This document shows, in pieces, positions 48,283-57,564 of a DNA stretch of 64,000 nucleotides. The position numbers and the translations under genes were made by a program. Location of the stretch: positions 57,805-121,804 of IMG/VR virus record IMGVR_UViG_3300008117_008509. The stretch is one strand, 5' to 3'. Position 1 is the stretch's first letter. Each line of letters begins with the position of its first letter. The stretch comes from a virus. The notes below the pieces were generated by a model. The model was not told where the DNA came from, ran no database searches, and worked only from the letters and a program-made list of their open reading frames with translations.

Positions 48283-50208
48283 ATGGCTCAGGAATATAAT
48301 CTAAAAGTAAAAAAACCAAAAGATGATAATGAAAAGAAAATTTCAGGTGATCTAACTTTAGATGTACAAAAAAAGGGAGAAAAGGAATACACTTTCACTG
48401 TAAATGGCAGTACTCAGTCATCTATTTTGATTGAATATAGTTCAGTAGGAAAAGCAACTTTAACTGGTCTTCCAACACCATGGACCAACCCACAATCAAA
48501 AACGGTAGTTGATAAATCTACTATTGGTCCAGTTGAGTCTAATAGGACTTTTGAGTTATCAAAAAATGACGATGGATTTGAATATGAGCTTGAAGTGATT
48601 GATTCTCAAGAAAATTTGATAAGATTACTTAAAAAAGAATTTGAAACAGTATATGGAATTACTGCAAGTTTTGAATTGGCCTGTGAGGCTAAAAAAACTC
48701 AAACAGCTCCTGCTGAGAATAAAGGAAAACCAACAGTTGTAGCAAAATGGATATCAACAATTACACCTACCAATGCTAAACCAGGCGATAGACCTCTGGA
48801 AATAGGATTCGAAGTATTTAAAGATGGTGAGTCAATAATCAAAAGAGAAAAAACTGTCGGATTTACTTGGGATGAGACTACAAAGAAGATATCAGTAAAA
48901 TCCGCTGAATTATTTTATGATGGTACTGGTAAATGGGTTGAAGGCTTTGGAAAAGAACCTTTTATTGAAAAGGATGTAATATTATTTATGGATAATTTTC
49001 CAGGATCATCAACATCTACAGATGTTACAACATCAGGAACTTCTGGATCGAGTGGAACATCTGCTAAATTAATAGAAGGCGAATATAAATTTGATGTCAC
49101 AACAACAGGATATTTAGTAAATGCTGAGTTAGGAAAACTCAAAATTATATCTAAAGAGGAAGTTGAAATAGTTGATGAATTTGATCCAGGTCCAGAAGAA
49201 GTTACATTTGAAGTATCAGAAGAATATAAGGAATCAGAATTTACAGGACCAGAGGAAAGTTTTGAGAGTGTTGTGGTTGAAGAATTTAACTCCAATACAG
49301 CAGCAGCTGTGGATCTTACAGAACCTAATCCAGAACAGCTAGATTTCACACCACCATCATCTAATGAAGATCCACCAGCGGAAGTTCCTTCAGATAGCCT
49401 TAAACCAACCAAAAAAGGATTTTTACAAGGAAAATCTTTTCAAAAAACACAAGGTTCTGGAAACTCGTGGGATGTGAAAGTAAGTGAAACATATAAACTG
49501 ACTAAATTTAAATATGGTAATCCTAAAATTACAGAAGCTTCATTTATTAAAAGAGTTAAAAAGGCAGAAGGAGGAGTTGCAAATGGAACTAGTGATAGTG
49601 CGTACCGAAGTTATAAAGATAAAACAGTATGCCCTATCAGTAAAAAAGACCATCCAAATGCTAAAAAGTATGATTCACTCTGTACTAGTAGCACAAAAGG
49701 AAGAATTTACAATATACATACAAACAAAGGAATACTTTGGTTAGTATTTAAAACGGCATTTGGGGTTAAAAATTCATCTGAACATGGATCGGAATCACTT
49801 CAGAAGAGATTTTTAGAAATGAGTGATGAAGACTGGTGGAAAGTAATGAACGATACCTTTGTTAAACCAAACAGGGGATTAGAGATGAAAAGCAAAGTCG
49901 CCGGTTACTTTTACACGTACCTTGCTTGGGGTAGTGGTTCAGGCGGTGCTATTAAAAACTTAAATACTGCACTTAATCTATTGAAAGGTAGTAAAGAATT
50001 CACATCTGGTAAAATAAAAGACGCTCATATAAATTATGTAAATCAACTCTACGACCAAGGTAAAGAATCGGAATTGATATCAGCTTTATATGATTGTAGA
50101 GCACAGTTTCTTCTAAATATTTCACAACCCGGTAATAAAAATTCAGTTTATAGAAATGGTTGGATAAACGGAGTAAATGCATGGATACAAGATTTTCATG
50201 AATCATAG
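48283..50208 (+). CDS. Tail lysozyme-like protein, GH108-like C-terminal domain
   Basis: 641 aa. The N-terminal 420 residues are beta-rich structural domains with an acidic stretch and a short GTSGSSGTS linker (about 253). The C-terminal 210 fit the N-acetylmuramidase/GH108 type: a helix with FIKRVKKAEGGVANGTSDSA, where Glu of EGG would be the catalytic acid, and a peptidoglycan-binding-like end (LYDCRAQFLLNISQPGNKNS ... YRNGWINGVNAWIQDFHES). It would cut peptidoglycan during tail penetration, as T4 gp5 lysozyme does. Lies five bases after the hub gene. Confidence 0.7.
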   Translation: MAQEYNLKVKKPKDDNEKKISGDLTLDVQKKGEKEYTFTVNGSTQSSILIEYSSVGKATLTGLPTPWTNPQSKTVVDKSTIGPVESNRTFELSKNDDGFEYELEVIDSQENLIRLLKKEFETVYGITASFELACEAKKTQTAPAENKGKPTVVAKWISTITPTNAKPGDRPLEIGFEVFKDGESIIKREKTVGFTWDETTKKISVKSAELFYDGTGKWVEGFGKEPFIEKDVILFMDNFPGSSTSTDVTTSGTSGSSGTSAKLIEGEYKFDVTTTGYLVNAELGKLKIISKEEVEIVDEFDPGPEEVTFEVSEEYKESEFTGPEESFESVVVEEFNSNTAAAVDLTEPNPEQLDFTPPSSNEDPPAEVPSDSLKPTKKGFLQGKSFQKTQGSGNSWDVKVSETYKLTKFKYGNPKITEASFIKRVKKAEGGVANGTSDSAYRSYKDKTVCPISKKDHPNAKKYDSLCTSSTKGRIYNIHTNKGILWLVFKTAFGVKNSSEHGSESLQKRFLEMSDEDWWKVMNDTFVKPNRGLEMKSKVAGYFYTYLAWGSGSGGAIKNLNTALNLLKGSKEFTSGKIKDAHINYVNQLYDQGKESELISALYDCRAQFLLNISQPGNKNSVYRNGWINGVNAWIQDFHES

Positions 50209-50221
50209 AAAAGACATAAAC

Positions 50222-50231
50222 TTAATATATA
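50222..50231 (+). promoter_or_regulatory. Late-promoter-like box, start-proximal
   Basis: TTAATATATA, 4 nt before ATG 50236. Confidence 0.65.
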
Positions 50232-50235
50232 GTCT

Positions 50236-52302
50236 ATGAGTATTTTTGATAATCCTAATCACCAAGGAGCACTTACTTATTTGATAGATGCAGCAACAGG
50301 TAATCCACAATTAGACTGGAGTTATCTTACCTACACATCACCGATAGACAAACAAAGTGCAGTTGATGGGGCTTCTTATGATTTCTACACAAATTTAGCA
50401 AAAAACGGAGGATTTCCTAACTATGGACCAAACGGAATACTTATTAAGGATCCGGTTGAGAGTCCTTATCCACATGGTATTTTTAGTGCAGAAGCCGGAA
50501 AAAGGGGATTTTTACCACCAGAATCAATTTATCCAACAAGTGAAACTTTACCAAATGATATAGTCACTAAAGCATCAGCCGGTGGTTATATATTTCAAGA
50601 CTGGAGAGGACATATTCTTAAAGCTGATTATTTAAGAAGAACAGAAGGAGACACTGGTGTTCCAAAAACCACTCCAATGTCAAAATGGGACAAGACAAAA
50701 AACTTTGAAAGAAGTGAAAAAGATGTTCAAGATAAACCCTACACATTTAGAGATATTCCTCTAATTTTTGGAGATCTACGAGGAGATTATTTTAGAAATG
50801 GACTTCAAGTAATAGACGAACAAGCATTCTTAGAACTTCCTACCGATTCAGGAAGCACTGCTAGATTAGATAACTTTAAAGGAACACCTTGGGAATTGAA
50901 TGATCCTGTCTTTTTTGGATTTGATATAATCTTTGAGGCGGGTAGTTCTCCACTTTTAAACGGATCGGTTTTAGATTTTTTAAGACAATATTCAAACGTA
51001 AATGAATTTACAGAAAGAATTGCGGTCTATGAAGAATTTAAAAATCAGTTTAAAAAACTTTTTAGAGTTGACCAAGAAGTAGCTTTTCAAAATTCAATAG
51101 ATGATACGAAAATTGCTTTTACAAAAGCAAAACCAAATTCAGCAATGTTACCTTCTAACTCGAATATTCATGAACCGGGTAGATTAGCATATATGGGATA
51201 TTATCTGAAAAAAGTCACTGGATTAGATCTTTTAATAGAACAAAATAAAGGCAACACTTTAAAATATTTTGCTGATTATAGAAATGACTTTATAAGTTTA
51301 GATTTTTATGAAGATGTATCACTTAGTGTTGGTGCGTTAGCACATTTATATAAATTGCTTTATTGGTCAAAACCTCAAGGTAAAATGATTGTTCCTGATA
51401 ACTTACTAAGATTTAATTGTAAAATTATTATTTCCGAATTTAGAAACTTTATGAGAGTAAATAAATCAGGACCAACTGTTAGAGAAGTTAAAGATAACCT
51501 AAGTAGATATGTTTATTCACTAAAAGAATGTCAATTTTACTTTGACAAAATGCCACATCCAAATGAGGTATCAGTTGGTGGAGAAGGACCAGCTGCTCAA
51601 GAAAATTATTCTATAAACTTTGACTTTAAATACTCAACATTAAAAATGGAGAGATTTGTACCACAATCAAACTATGAATGGGGAACATATGTAGGATACG
51701 ATGCTGGAGCAATCTGGAAAATAGGAAACGCAGGAGCTAGAGATGCTAGAAAAACAGGATCGGGCGGTTCTTCTACACCAAGATTTTTTACATCAAATAC
51801 TAATACCGATAAACAAGTAGGAGTTGAAAAACCTAAAGTTCTATTAATATACGGAGAACCACAATCTAGAGTCGCTACAGAGGCATTTGATGTTTTTAAA
51901 CTTCAATCTGAAAAGAATGCACAAAAAGCTGAAAAACAAAATAGTTTGACGTCGGAAGCTTTCTCTAAAGGACCAAGTCCAGCATTTAAAAAAGCAGTCA
52001 ATTTCGTTGTAGATGTTACCGGAATCGGAACAAAAGTAACACAAGCAAAAGGAAAAGCAAGTACTTTTTTTAACACAATGTCACAAGAAACCGGATTAAA
52101 AGGAGCGTCAATCAGACAAACCTTACTTAATCAAACTCTAGATAAAGCATTTTCTAATAAAGTAGGAGGATCTGTTCAAAAGAACTTACTTTCTAATATA
52201 CCACCTTCTGGTAACTTTTTTGACACTATGGGAACGCTAAAAAATGATGTTGCGAATTTTGCAGGAGGATCTATGGCAAATAAATTATTCGGAGGTCAAT
52301 GA
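50236..52302 (+). CDS. Baseplate or tail tube-associated structural protein
   Basis: 688 aa. No enzyme motif. Beta/alpha middle with segments such as LLRFNCKIIISEFRNFMRVN, YVYSLKECQFYFDKMPHPNE and YSINFDFKYSTLKMERFVP, which suit tail-tube-like or tube-initiator folds. The C-terminal 180 residues are disordered and Lys/Ala/Gly-rich. Overlaps the gp5-like gene by four bases (ATGA). The location between hub, lysozyme and spike genes supports a baseplate role, but which T4 protein it replaces is unclear. Confidence 0.65.
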   Translation: MSIFDNPNHQGALTYLIDAATGNPQLDWSYLTYTSPIDKQSAVDGASYDFYTNLAKNGGFPNYGPNGILIKDPVESPYPHGIFSAEAGKRGFLPPESIYPTSETLPNDIVTKASAGGYIFQDWRGHILKADYLRRTEGDTGVPKTTPMSKWDKTKNFERSEKDVQDKPYTFRDIPLIFGDLRGDYFRNGLQVIDEQAFLELPTDSGSTARLDNFKGTPWELNDPVFFGFDIIFEAGSSPLLNGSVLDFLRQYSNVNEFTERIAVYEEFKNQFKKLFRVDQEVAFQNSIDDTKIAFTKAKPNSAMLPSNSNIHEPGRLAYMGYYLKKVTGLDLLIEQNKGNTLKYFADYRNDFISLDFYEDVSLSVGALAHLYKLLYWSKPQGKMIVPDNLLRFNCKIIISEFRNFMRVNKSGPTVREVKDNLSRYVYSLKECQFYFDKMPHPNEVSVGGEGPAAQENYSINFDFKYSTLKMERFVPQSNYEWGTYVGYDAGAIWKIGNAGARDARKTGSGGSSTPRFFTSNTNTDKQVGVEKPKVLLIYGEPQSRVATEAFDVFKLQSEKNAQKAEKQNSLTSEAFSKGPSPAFKKAVNFVVDVTGIGTKVTQAKGKASTFFNTMSQETGLKGASIRQTLLNQTLDKAFSNKVGGSVQKNLLSNIPPSGNFFDTMGTLKNDVANFAGGSMANKLFGGQ

Positions 52303-54584
52303 AAAAAAGAGCTGAAATAGGTAAAACCTATATAGGTGTAGTAGAGGAAAATGTAGACCCAGATAAACACGGTAGGTTAAAGGTTAGAGTTTTAGACTTC
52401 TTTGAAAAAATGGAAGTTGAAGATATTCCTTGGGCTTCTCCTTGGAAAGATCTTAACGGTAATCAATTTTCAGTACCAGATAAAGGCAAGGTTGTGATTG
52501 TTGTATTTGACCAAGGTGATATAAATAAACCGGAATTTATATTTTCAGAGCACTATAATGTTAATTTAGAAAATAAAATCAAATCACTTTCAAATGAAGA
52601 CTATCTTTCTATGAAATCTTTACTTTATGATCATAGAACTCAAATATATGTAAATGAATCCGAGGGTCTTAAAATTGATCACAAATATAACAACATTAAC
52701 ATAACGGAAAACTCCATTAATTTAAACCTTAAAGACAATAAAAGAATTATAAATATTGGAGATAAAACAGCTAATCAACAAGCAGTATTGGGAAACAACT
52801 GGATGACTTGGTTTGATGAGTTTGTCGATCATCTTATGGGTCAATTTGGCGGAGCTTTACTATCACCCACACCTTGTATGCCATCTCCACCTTTTTTAGC
52901 AGTTCTTTTAAAATATAAAGCTTTAAGAGATACTAAATTTTTATCACATCACGTAAATATAGTTGATAATGATAAAACCTCAACAGTAAAAGGCGAAACT
53001 GAAAAAAGACAAGATGAATCACAACAAGGAGATAAATGGGTATCAACTAAAGAAGAGAATAAAGTTACAACAAAAACAGAAGAGGATTTCAAGCCAGTTG
53101 AAGGTCCTAAACCAAAATATGATGAAAATTTTAAAGCCGAGCCAACAGAAACCAAAACAGATCCTAAAGAAGAGGTAAAAACAGAAACTCCTAAACCATC
53201 TGAAGTTAATCCAGCGACCGGAATTGAAACAAAAAAACCAGATGATCCGACTAAACCAGAAGAGAAACCAATTAAAAAAGAAGAGCCTCTATCGTCACCG
53301 ACTTCAAATACTAAAATTGACAGTCTGATAAAGTTTATGGAATCAAAAGACTATAGAGTTTTTAAAGACCAATATCTACTTAATATAGTTGGTATTAGGA
53401 ACAAAACTAAAAAGATTACCAATGTATTTGATGATCAACTAAATGTATTCTATATAGATGATAAAGGTAACTGGACATTAAAAGAATATGATATTACAAC
53501 AGTTCCTGGATTAGTACCAGGTGAAGAAAAACTACCCGAAAATGTGGCAATGTTAGCACTCGGTCAATATTTAAATGTTATAAAAATGTCAAATTTTCAA
53601 GAAGATACAAAACATCCTTGTTTGAAATTTGATTATTGTGCTGTTCATAGAAATAACAAAAGAAATAAATATGATTTCACTTCACCAATAGAACAAGGAA
53701 GTATTCCAATGTATATTCACAGATCATCGGATACATCCACCGCTCAGTATGTTTTTAACTATTCAGAAGGATCTCAAGTTTTTAAAAACATAAATCACTA
53801 TGATGAGTTTATGGAATTATGTAAAAAACAATTAAGTGAGGGTAAAAAAGAGTTATTTACCTATACACTTACGGATAAAGTAGATTATGAGAAATCAACC
53901 GAAAGTACAGAAGAAGAAACTAAATTGAACAAATACGAAAAATACGCTAAAGGTAAAATTAAACAAGCTAAAGATAAATATAAAGATATTAAAGATAAAG
54001 TTGATAAAAAAATCGACAATATTCAACAAAATATATCAGAAACAAAAGAAATAATTGAAGAAAAATTAGGTTCTAAACAAGTTATCGCAGCTCTTATAAT
54101 AGAAGGATATTTTAAAGACGAAAATGAACCAAATCAAAGAGAATTATTTGATCAAAAGGTGGATAGTGGTATGATTGCTAAAAGAACTACATTGACAGCG
54201 GGTGGAATTGGAAAACCAGAATTCGAAGGAGATACTTACTATGGACTTAAACAAGAATATAAAGATAAATATGAGTCAAATATACTATCATCTTTACCAG
54301 AAGGAACAGATTCTTCACAAGTATTTTTATTAATAAGACAAAAGAAAACTCTTAATAAATCTAAAGAAAAGGCTGCTAAAGAAAGTGAAACAAAAGGTAC
54401 AACAGAGGTAGATCCACTAGGATTCGTGGGAACAGTTGTAGTATTCACACCACCTAAACAACCAACTGATAAAAAGAAAGATAAAGAGAAAAAAGATAAA
54501 GAAGAGGAAAAACAAAATACTTCTGGTCAAAATACAGACCAATCTGGAGGAAGTTCAAATAGCCAAACCGGAACAACTCCATAA
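52299..54584 (+). CDS. 5: gp5/VgrG-like OB-fold baseplate spike protein without lysozyme domain
   Basis: 761 aa. The N-terminal 100 residues are the OB-fold of gp5/VgrG proteins: IGKTYIGVVEENVDPDKHGR, LKVRVLDFFE, IPWASPWKDLNGNQFSVPDK, GKVVIVVFDQGDINKPEFIF. Then beta strands (SEGLKIDHKYNNINITENS) that may start a triple-stranded needle. From about 220 the chain is Lys/Glu/Pro-rich and disordered, with an ordered helical domain around 340-690 and a charged end. There is no lysozyme insert of the kind seen in T4 gp5; that activity appears to sit in the 48283-50208 protein. Confidence 0.75.
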   Translation: MKKRAEIGKTYIGVVEENVDPDKHGRLKVRVLDFFEKMEVEDIPWASPWKDLNGNQFSVPDKGKVVIVVFDQGDINKPEFIFSEHYNVNLENKIKSLSNEDYLSMKSLLYDHRTQIYVNESEGLKIDHKYNNINITENSINLNLKDNKRIINIGDKTANQQAVLGNNWMTWFDEFVDHLMGQFGGALLSPTPCMPSPPFLAVLLKYKALRDTKFLSHHVNIVDNDKTSTVKGETEKRQDESQQGDKWVSTKEENKVTTKTEEDFKPVEGPKPKYDENFKAEPTETKTDPKEEVKTETPKPSEVNPATGIETKKPDDPTKPEEKPIKKEEPLSSPTSNTKIDSLIKFMESKDYRVFKDQYLLNIVGIRNKTKKITNVFDDQLNVFYIDDKGNWTLKEYDITTVPGLVPGEEKLPENVAMLALGQYLNVIKMSNFQEDTKHPCLKFDYCAVHRNNKRNKYDFTSPIEQGSIPMYIHRSSDTSTAQYVFNYSEGSQVFKNINHYDEFMELCKKQLSEGKKELFTYTLTDKVDYEKSTESTEEETKLNKYEKYAKGKIKQAKDKYKDIKDKVDKKIDNIQQNISETKEIIEEKLGSKQVIAALIIEGYFKDENEPNQRELFDQKVDSGMIAKRTTLTAGGIGKPEFEGDTYYGLKQEYKDKYESNILSSLPEGTDSSQVFLLIRQKKTLNKSKEKAAKESETKGTTEVDPLGFVGTVVVFTPPKQPTDKKKDKEKKDKEEEKQNTSGQNTDQSGGSSNSQTGTTP

Positions 54585-54601
54585 AAAATTAGTTTTTTAA
54601 T

Positions 54602-54611
54602 TTAATATATA
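54602..54611 (+). promoter_or_regulatory. Late-promoter-like box
   Basis: TTAATATATA, 24 nt before ATG 54636. Confidence 0.65.
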
Positions 54612-54635
54612 GATTATAAAAACTAATTTTTTATT

Positions 54636-54893
54636 ATGACTGATCCTAAATATTTTGTTAATATTTCTTATGTACCATCACAAGTTAATGGCACTCAACT
54701 TCAATTTTTATCAGGAGCTACTGTTTCTTTACCTACTTACTCAGCTGATTATTTTAGAGCATCTATGCCAGAAGTTAATATAACAGCTACCGGTTCAAGT
54801 TATACCGAAGCATTAGATAATTTATTATTAATTGCAACTTCTTCAACGCCTGATAATGGACAAAATCCATTAGCTAACAAAAGATATTACTAA
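54636..54893 (+). CDS. Small hypothetical protein, 85 aa
   Basis: Soluble beta-alpha protein (PKYFVNISYVPSQVNGTQLQ; ATGSSYTEALDNLLLIATSS) with the outline of small antitoxin-like HicB folds, but no clear assignment. It ends one base from the convergent M15 peptidase gene. Own promoter box with a long leader, in the middle of the tail genes, so it is probably a late product. Confidence 0.7.
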   Translation: MTDPKYFVNISYVPSQVNGTQLQFLSGATVSLPTYSADYFRASMPEVNITATGSSYTEALDNLLLIATSSTPDNGQNPLANKRYY

Positions 54894-57017
54894 TTAAGTA
54901 TAATTAGGTGACTGTAGATTATTTACACCTAAATCACTATAGAAATTAGATTCTCCTTTCTTAAATGCAGACCCACCACCTTTTCCGATTTTGTAATATG
55001 GACCACCTTTTATTGCAGCTTCGCCGTAATATTCCCAATGCCACTCTTCACTTTTAACAGCTCTTACAAATCCAAACTTCCAGGAATTTTTTACTAACCA
55101 TTTATAAACATCATTTCTCAATTTACCAAATTGAACAACGTTATTTGGATCTCTTGTACCGGTGTTTAAATCGACAGCAATTCCATTTCCATGTCTCGAA
55201 CTTCCGGGCTTGGCGGTTTCAGTTTTTCCACAAACCCCACCTGGACAATTTTTAGCGTAAAGAACTTCTTGTGATTCAGCACTAACTGATAGACCACTTT
55301 CGGTTTTTGCACTTAAATTTGGACCAAAAGCCGGTCTGAAACCTGATGATATAACTATACTGTGACCAGCTTCTTTAGCAGCGGTAAGCATATCAATAAG
55401 AGCGGGTGCTATAACAACATTTATTGGTTTTACATTGCTCTTACCGGAATACCATTCAAGTGGCACTGCGCAACATTTTATTTTTGATTTCCCGTTTGCT
55501 ACCAATTCTCCAGGTATCAAATCTAATTTATGTTTTCCAGGCACATAGTTAGTATATGATTCTTTCATTTTTTCATCATTTAACTGACCGTTTGCACCCA
55601 CCGAATTTGAACTAGCATCATTAAATTTTGCTGCTTGTTCCTCGGTTTGTTTTTGATCGGATTCACTTTCATAAAATTGACACTCCGAAACCTGAAAATC
55701 TTCCTCGGAACCAACAAAAGGTTCTTCAACATATTCTTCATCAATAACAAATGGACTATCTGGTCCGAAATCAAACCCATCAACAGATTCTTCAGACTGA
55801 GGTTCTCCTATCCAAATACTAAACTTAGGAACATCTTCTCTAGCCATAACTTTAAAATCTTCCGGGAAAACTATTGTTAATTTTTGTTTTGAAACTGTTA
55901 ATCCAGAAGGACTTGCTCCAGATGGACTTCCACCAGTTGGTTCTACTGAAGGACCAGGTAACGGCTGAATTGGTGATATATACTCTATTAATTCACATTT
56001 TTGATTGGAAGGATTACAGAGTTTTAAATCATAATTTGGAACTATTCTTTTCCAATCATCTATGAATCGATTGACAATATCAATGTCGGGAATACCAGAA
56101 GGTACTTCTCTAGATGCAGATCCACCATATTTGACAATTGTGTTATCAATAGATAACATTAACATTTCTCCAGACTTTTGATTTATCGTTTCGACTTTTT
56201 TTATAATTTGAGACTTTGGATTACTTGGAGTTCCTCCTTTTAACTCGATAAGATAATCTGAACTAGTTATATCCCTCTCATTACCTTTTTTATCTGACCA
56301 CTCTGTTCCACCTGTAACTATTACAGGAGAGCCGGAACTATATTTATACTGAACTTCTTCAAGATCTACATAAACAGTTATACCATCCTCTAAGAATGTT
56401 TCAGACCAAAATTGACCAAAAGAATTCCACTCGACTATTGGCATCGTATTTCCATATTTAGACCAATTTGGACCAGTTGGATTTTTTCCAACAAGATATC
56501 TATCTCCACTGTTGGCAGAGACAGTTCCACCTGAAATAGGTTCAGATCTTTTTATATCAATAACATTCGGAATACTACCAGTTTTACCAGATTCATAGGT
56601 ACCAGAAACCTCTGTCCAGCTTGGATCATCAAATTTAAACCACTTAACATAAAGTTCTGTTCCATTATTTAAATAATATGGATCAAAACCGAAATTTCTT
56701 AAAATTGGAGGTTCAGGTGACCAAGGATCTTGTATAATAGCATACTCAATTGAGTTTAACTTTGATTGAGTTCTTATATAATCAGTTATAACCTCATCAT
56801 CTGTTAAATCTTTATATCGACTACCGGAGTATTCAACTTCGGGCCAAATCTTATTTAATTTATCTGGTTCTTCTTTTTTATTAGGATCGACGCCTAATAC
56901 ACTTCTTTTAGAAAAAGCTCTATCATAAATTGCAACTCTAATATCTAACTCGGTTTTTGTATCAAACCCGTTTGCAAAATTTCTCCTTATTCTAACTGAC
57001 TTAATATACTTTGCCAT
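54894..57017 (-). CDS. Tail protein with C-terminal M15-type peptidase domain
   Basis: 707 aa. Residues about 130-235 hold the DUF2793-like segment shared with 21296-22897 (SGDRYLVGKNPTGPNWSKYG ... VEWNSFGQFWSETFLEDG). The C-terminal 210 are peptidase M15/VanY-like: VVIAPALIDMLTAAKEAGHS, SGFRPAFGP, SRHGNGIAVDLNTGTRD with His and Asp zinc ligands, and SEEWHWEYYG with the last His. Such enzymes cut peptidoglycan peptides, here probably from the tail during entry. It ends in a Gly-rich and then disordered tail. Third gene of the operon from 59421. Confidence 0.82.
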   Translation of the reverse strand: MAKYIKSVRIRRNFANGFDTKTELDIRVAIYDRAFSKRSVLGVDPNKKEEPDKLNKIWPEVEYSGSRYKDLTDDEVITDYIRTQSKLNSIEYAIIQDPWSPEPPILRNFGFDPYYLNNGTELYVKWFKFDDPSWTEVSGTYESGKTGSIPNVIDIKRSEPISGGTVSANSGDRYLVGKNPTGPNWSKYGNTMPIVEWNSFGQFWSETFLEDGITVYVDLEEVQYKYSSGSPVIVTGGTEWSDKKGNERDITSSDYLIELKGGTPSNPKSQIIKKVETINQKSGEMLMLSIDNTIVKYGGSASREVPSGIPDIDIVNRFIDDWKRIVPNYDLKLCNPSNQKCELIEYISPIQPLPGPSVEPTGGSPSGASPSGLTVSKQKLTIVFPEDFKVMAREDVPKFSIWIGEPQSEESVDGFDFGPDSPFVIDEEYVEEPFVGSEEDFQVSECQFYESESDQKQTEEQAAKFNDASSNSVGANGQLNDEKMKESYTNYVPGKHKLDLIPGELVANGKSKIKCCAVPLEWYSGKSNVKPINVVIAPALIDMLTAAKEAGHSIVISSGFRPAFGPNLSAKTESGLSVSAESQEVLYAKNCPGGVCGKTETAKPGSSRHGNGIAVDLNTGTRDPNNVVQFGKLRNDVYKWLVKNSWKFGFVRAVKSEEWHWEYYGEAAIKGGPYYKIGKGGGSAFKKGESNFYSDLGVNNLQSPNYT

Positions 57018-57019
57018 AA

Positions 57020-57553
57020 TTATAATCCACCTACACTAATAGCACCTCCATCACCAAGTCTTATAGGCGGAACAGGACTTGGATTAACAGTAGGAGGTAA
57101 TGAATAATTATTTTCTACGTAATCTTTTCTTGATTTGTCTTGTTTTGTCTTTTTATCAGGATAACCAAGTTTTTGACTAATCGATTTTTTATTTACTAAA
57201 GAATCTGTTTCAATAATTCTCAGACCTTCATACTCACCAATTGGTACATACTTTAGTATTGTTCCTTTTTTTATATTCAATGGATTTGAAATGTTGTTTA
57301 TAGATAATAGAGCATCAACTTCTTTATAATAATATCGAACTTGGTCTGATTCTAACTCATAGATATTCTGGAAAATTAAATCTATTCTCATTTCATCATC
57401 TCCGGTAACTTCATATGTCGGATAATTTCTTAAGTCCGCACTTTTTATCGTTGGTTGAAAAAGATCATAAAATATAACTGGTTTTTGTTCTAGTTTTACT
57501 CCAACCGATATAAAACCTGGTTTTAGTTGTTTGTAAAGTGATGTTATATCCAT
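57020..57553 (-). CDS. Baseplate wedge-like protein (gp53/LysM type, tentative)
   Basis: 177 aa. The central part (YEVTGDDEMRIDLIFQNIYE, YYYKEVDALLSINNISNPLN, IKKGTILKYVPIGEYEGLRI) has the layout of the small gp53/LysM-like wedge subunits of contractile tails. The end is Pro-rich. It sits 11 bases after the 57565 gene and two bases before the M15 gene, so the three form one operon. Confidence 0.5.
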   Translation of the reverse strand: MDITSLYKQLKPGFISVGVKLEQKPVIFYDLFQPTIKSADLRNYPTYEVTGDDEMRIDLIFQNIYELESDQVRYYYKEVDALLSINNISNPLNIKKGTILKYVPIGEYEGLRIIETDSLVNKKSISQKLGYPDKKTKQDKSRKDYVENNYSLPPTVNPSPVPPIRLGDGGAISVGGL

Positions 57554-57564
57554 ATTTATTTTTA

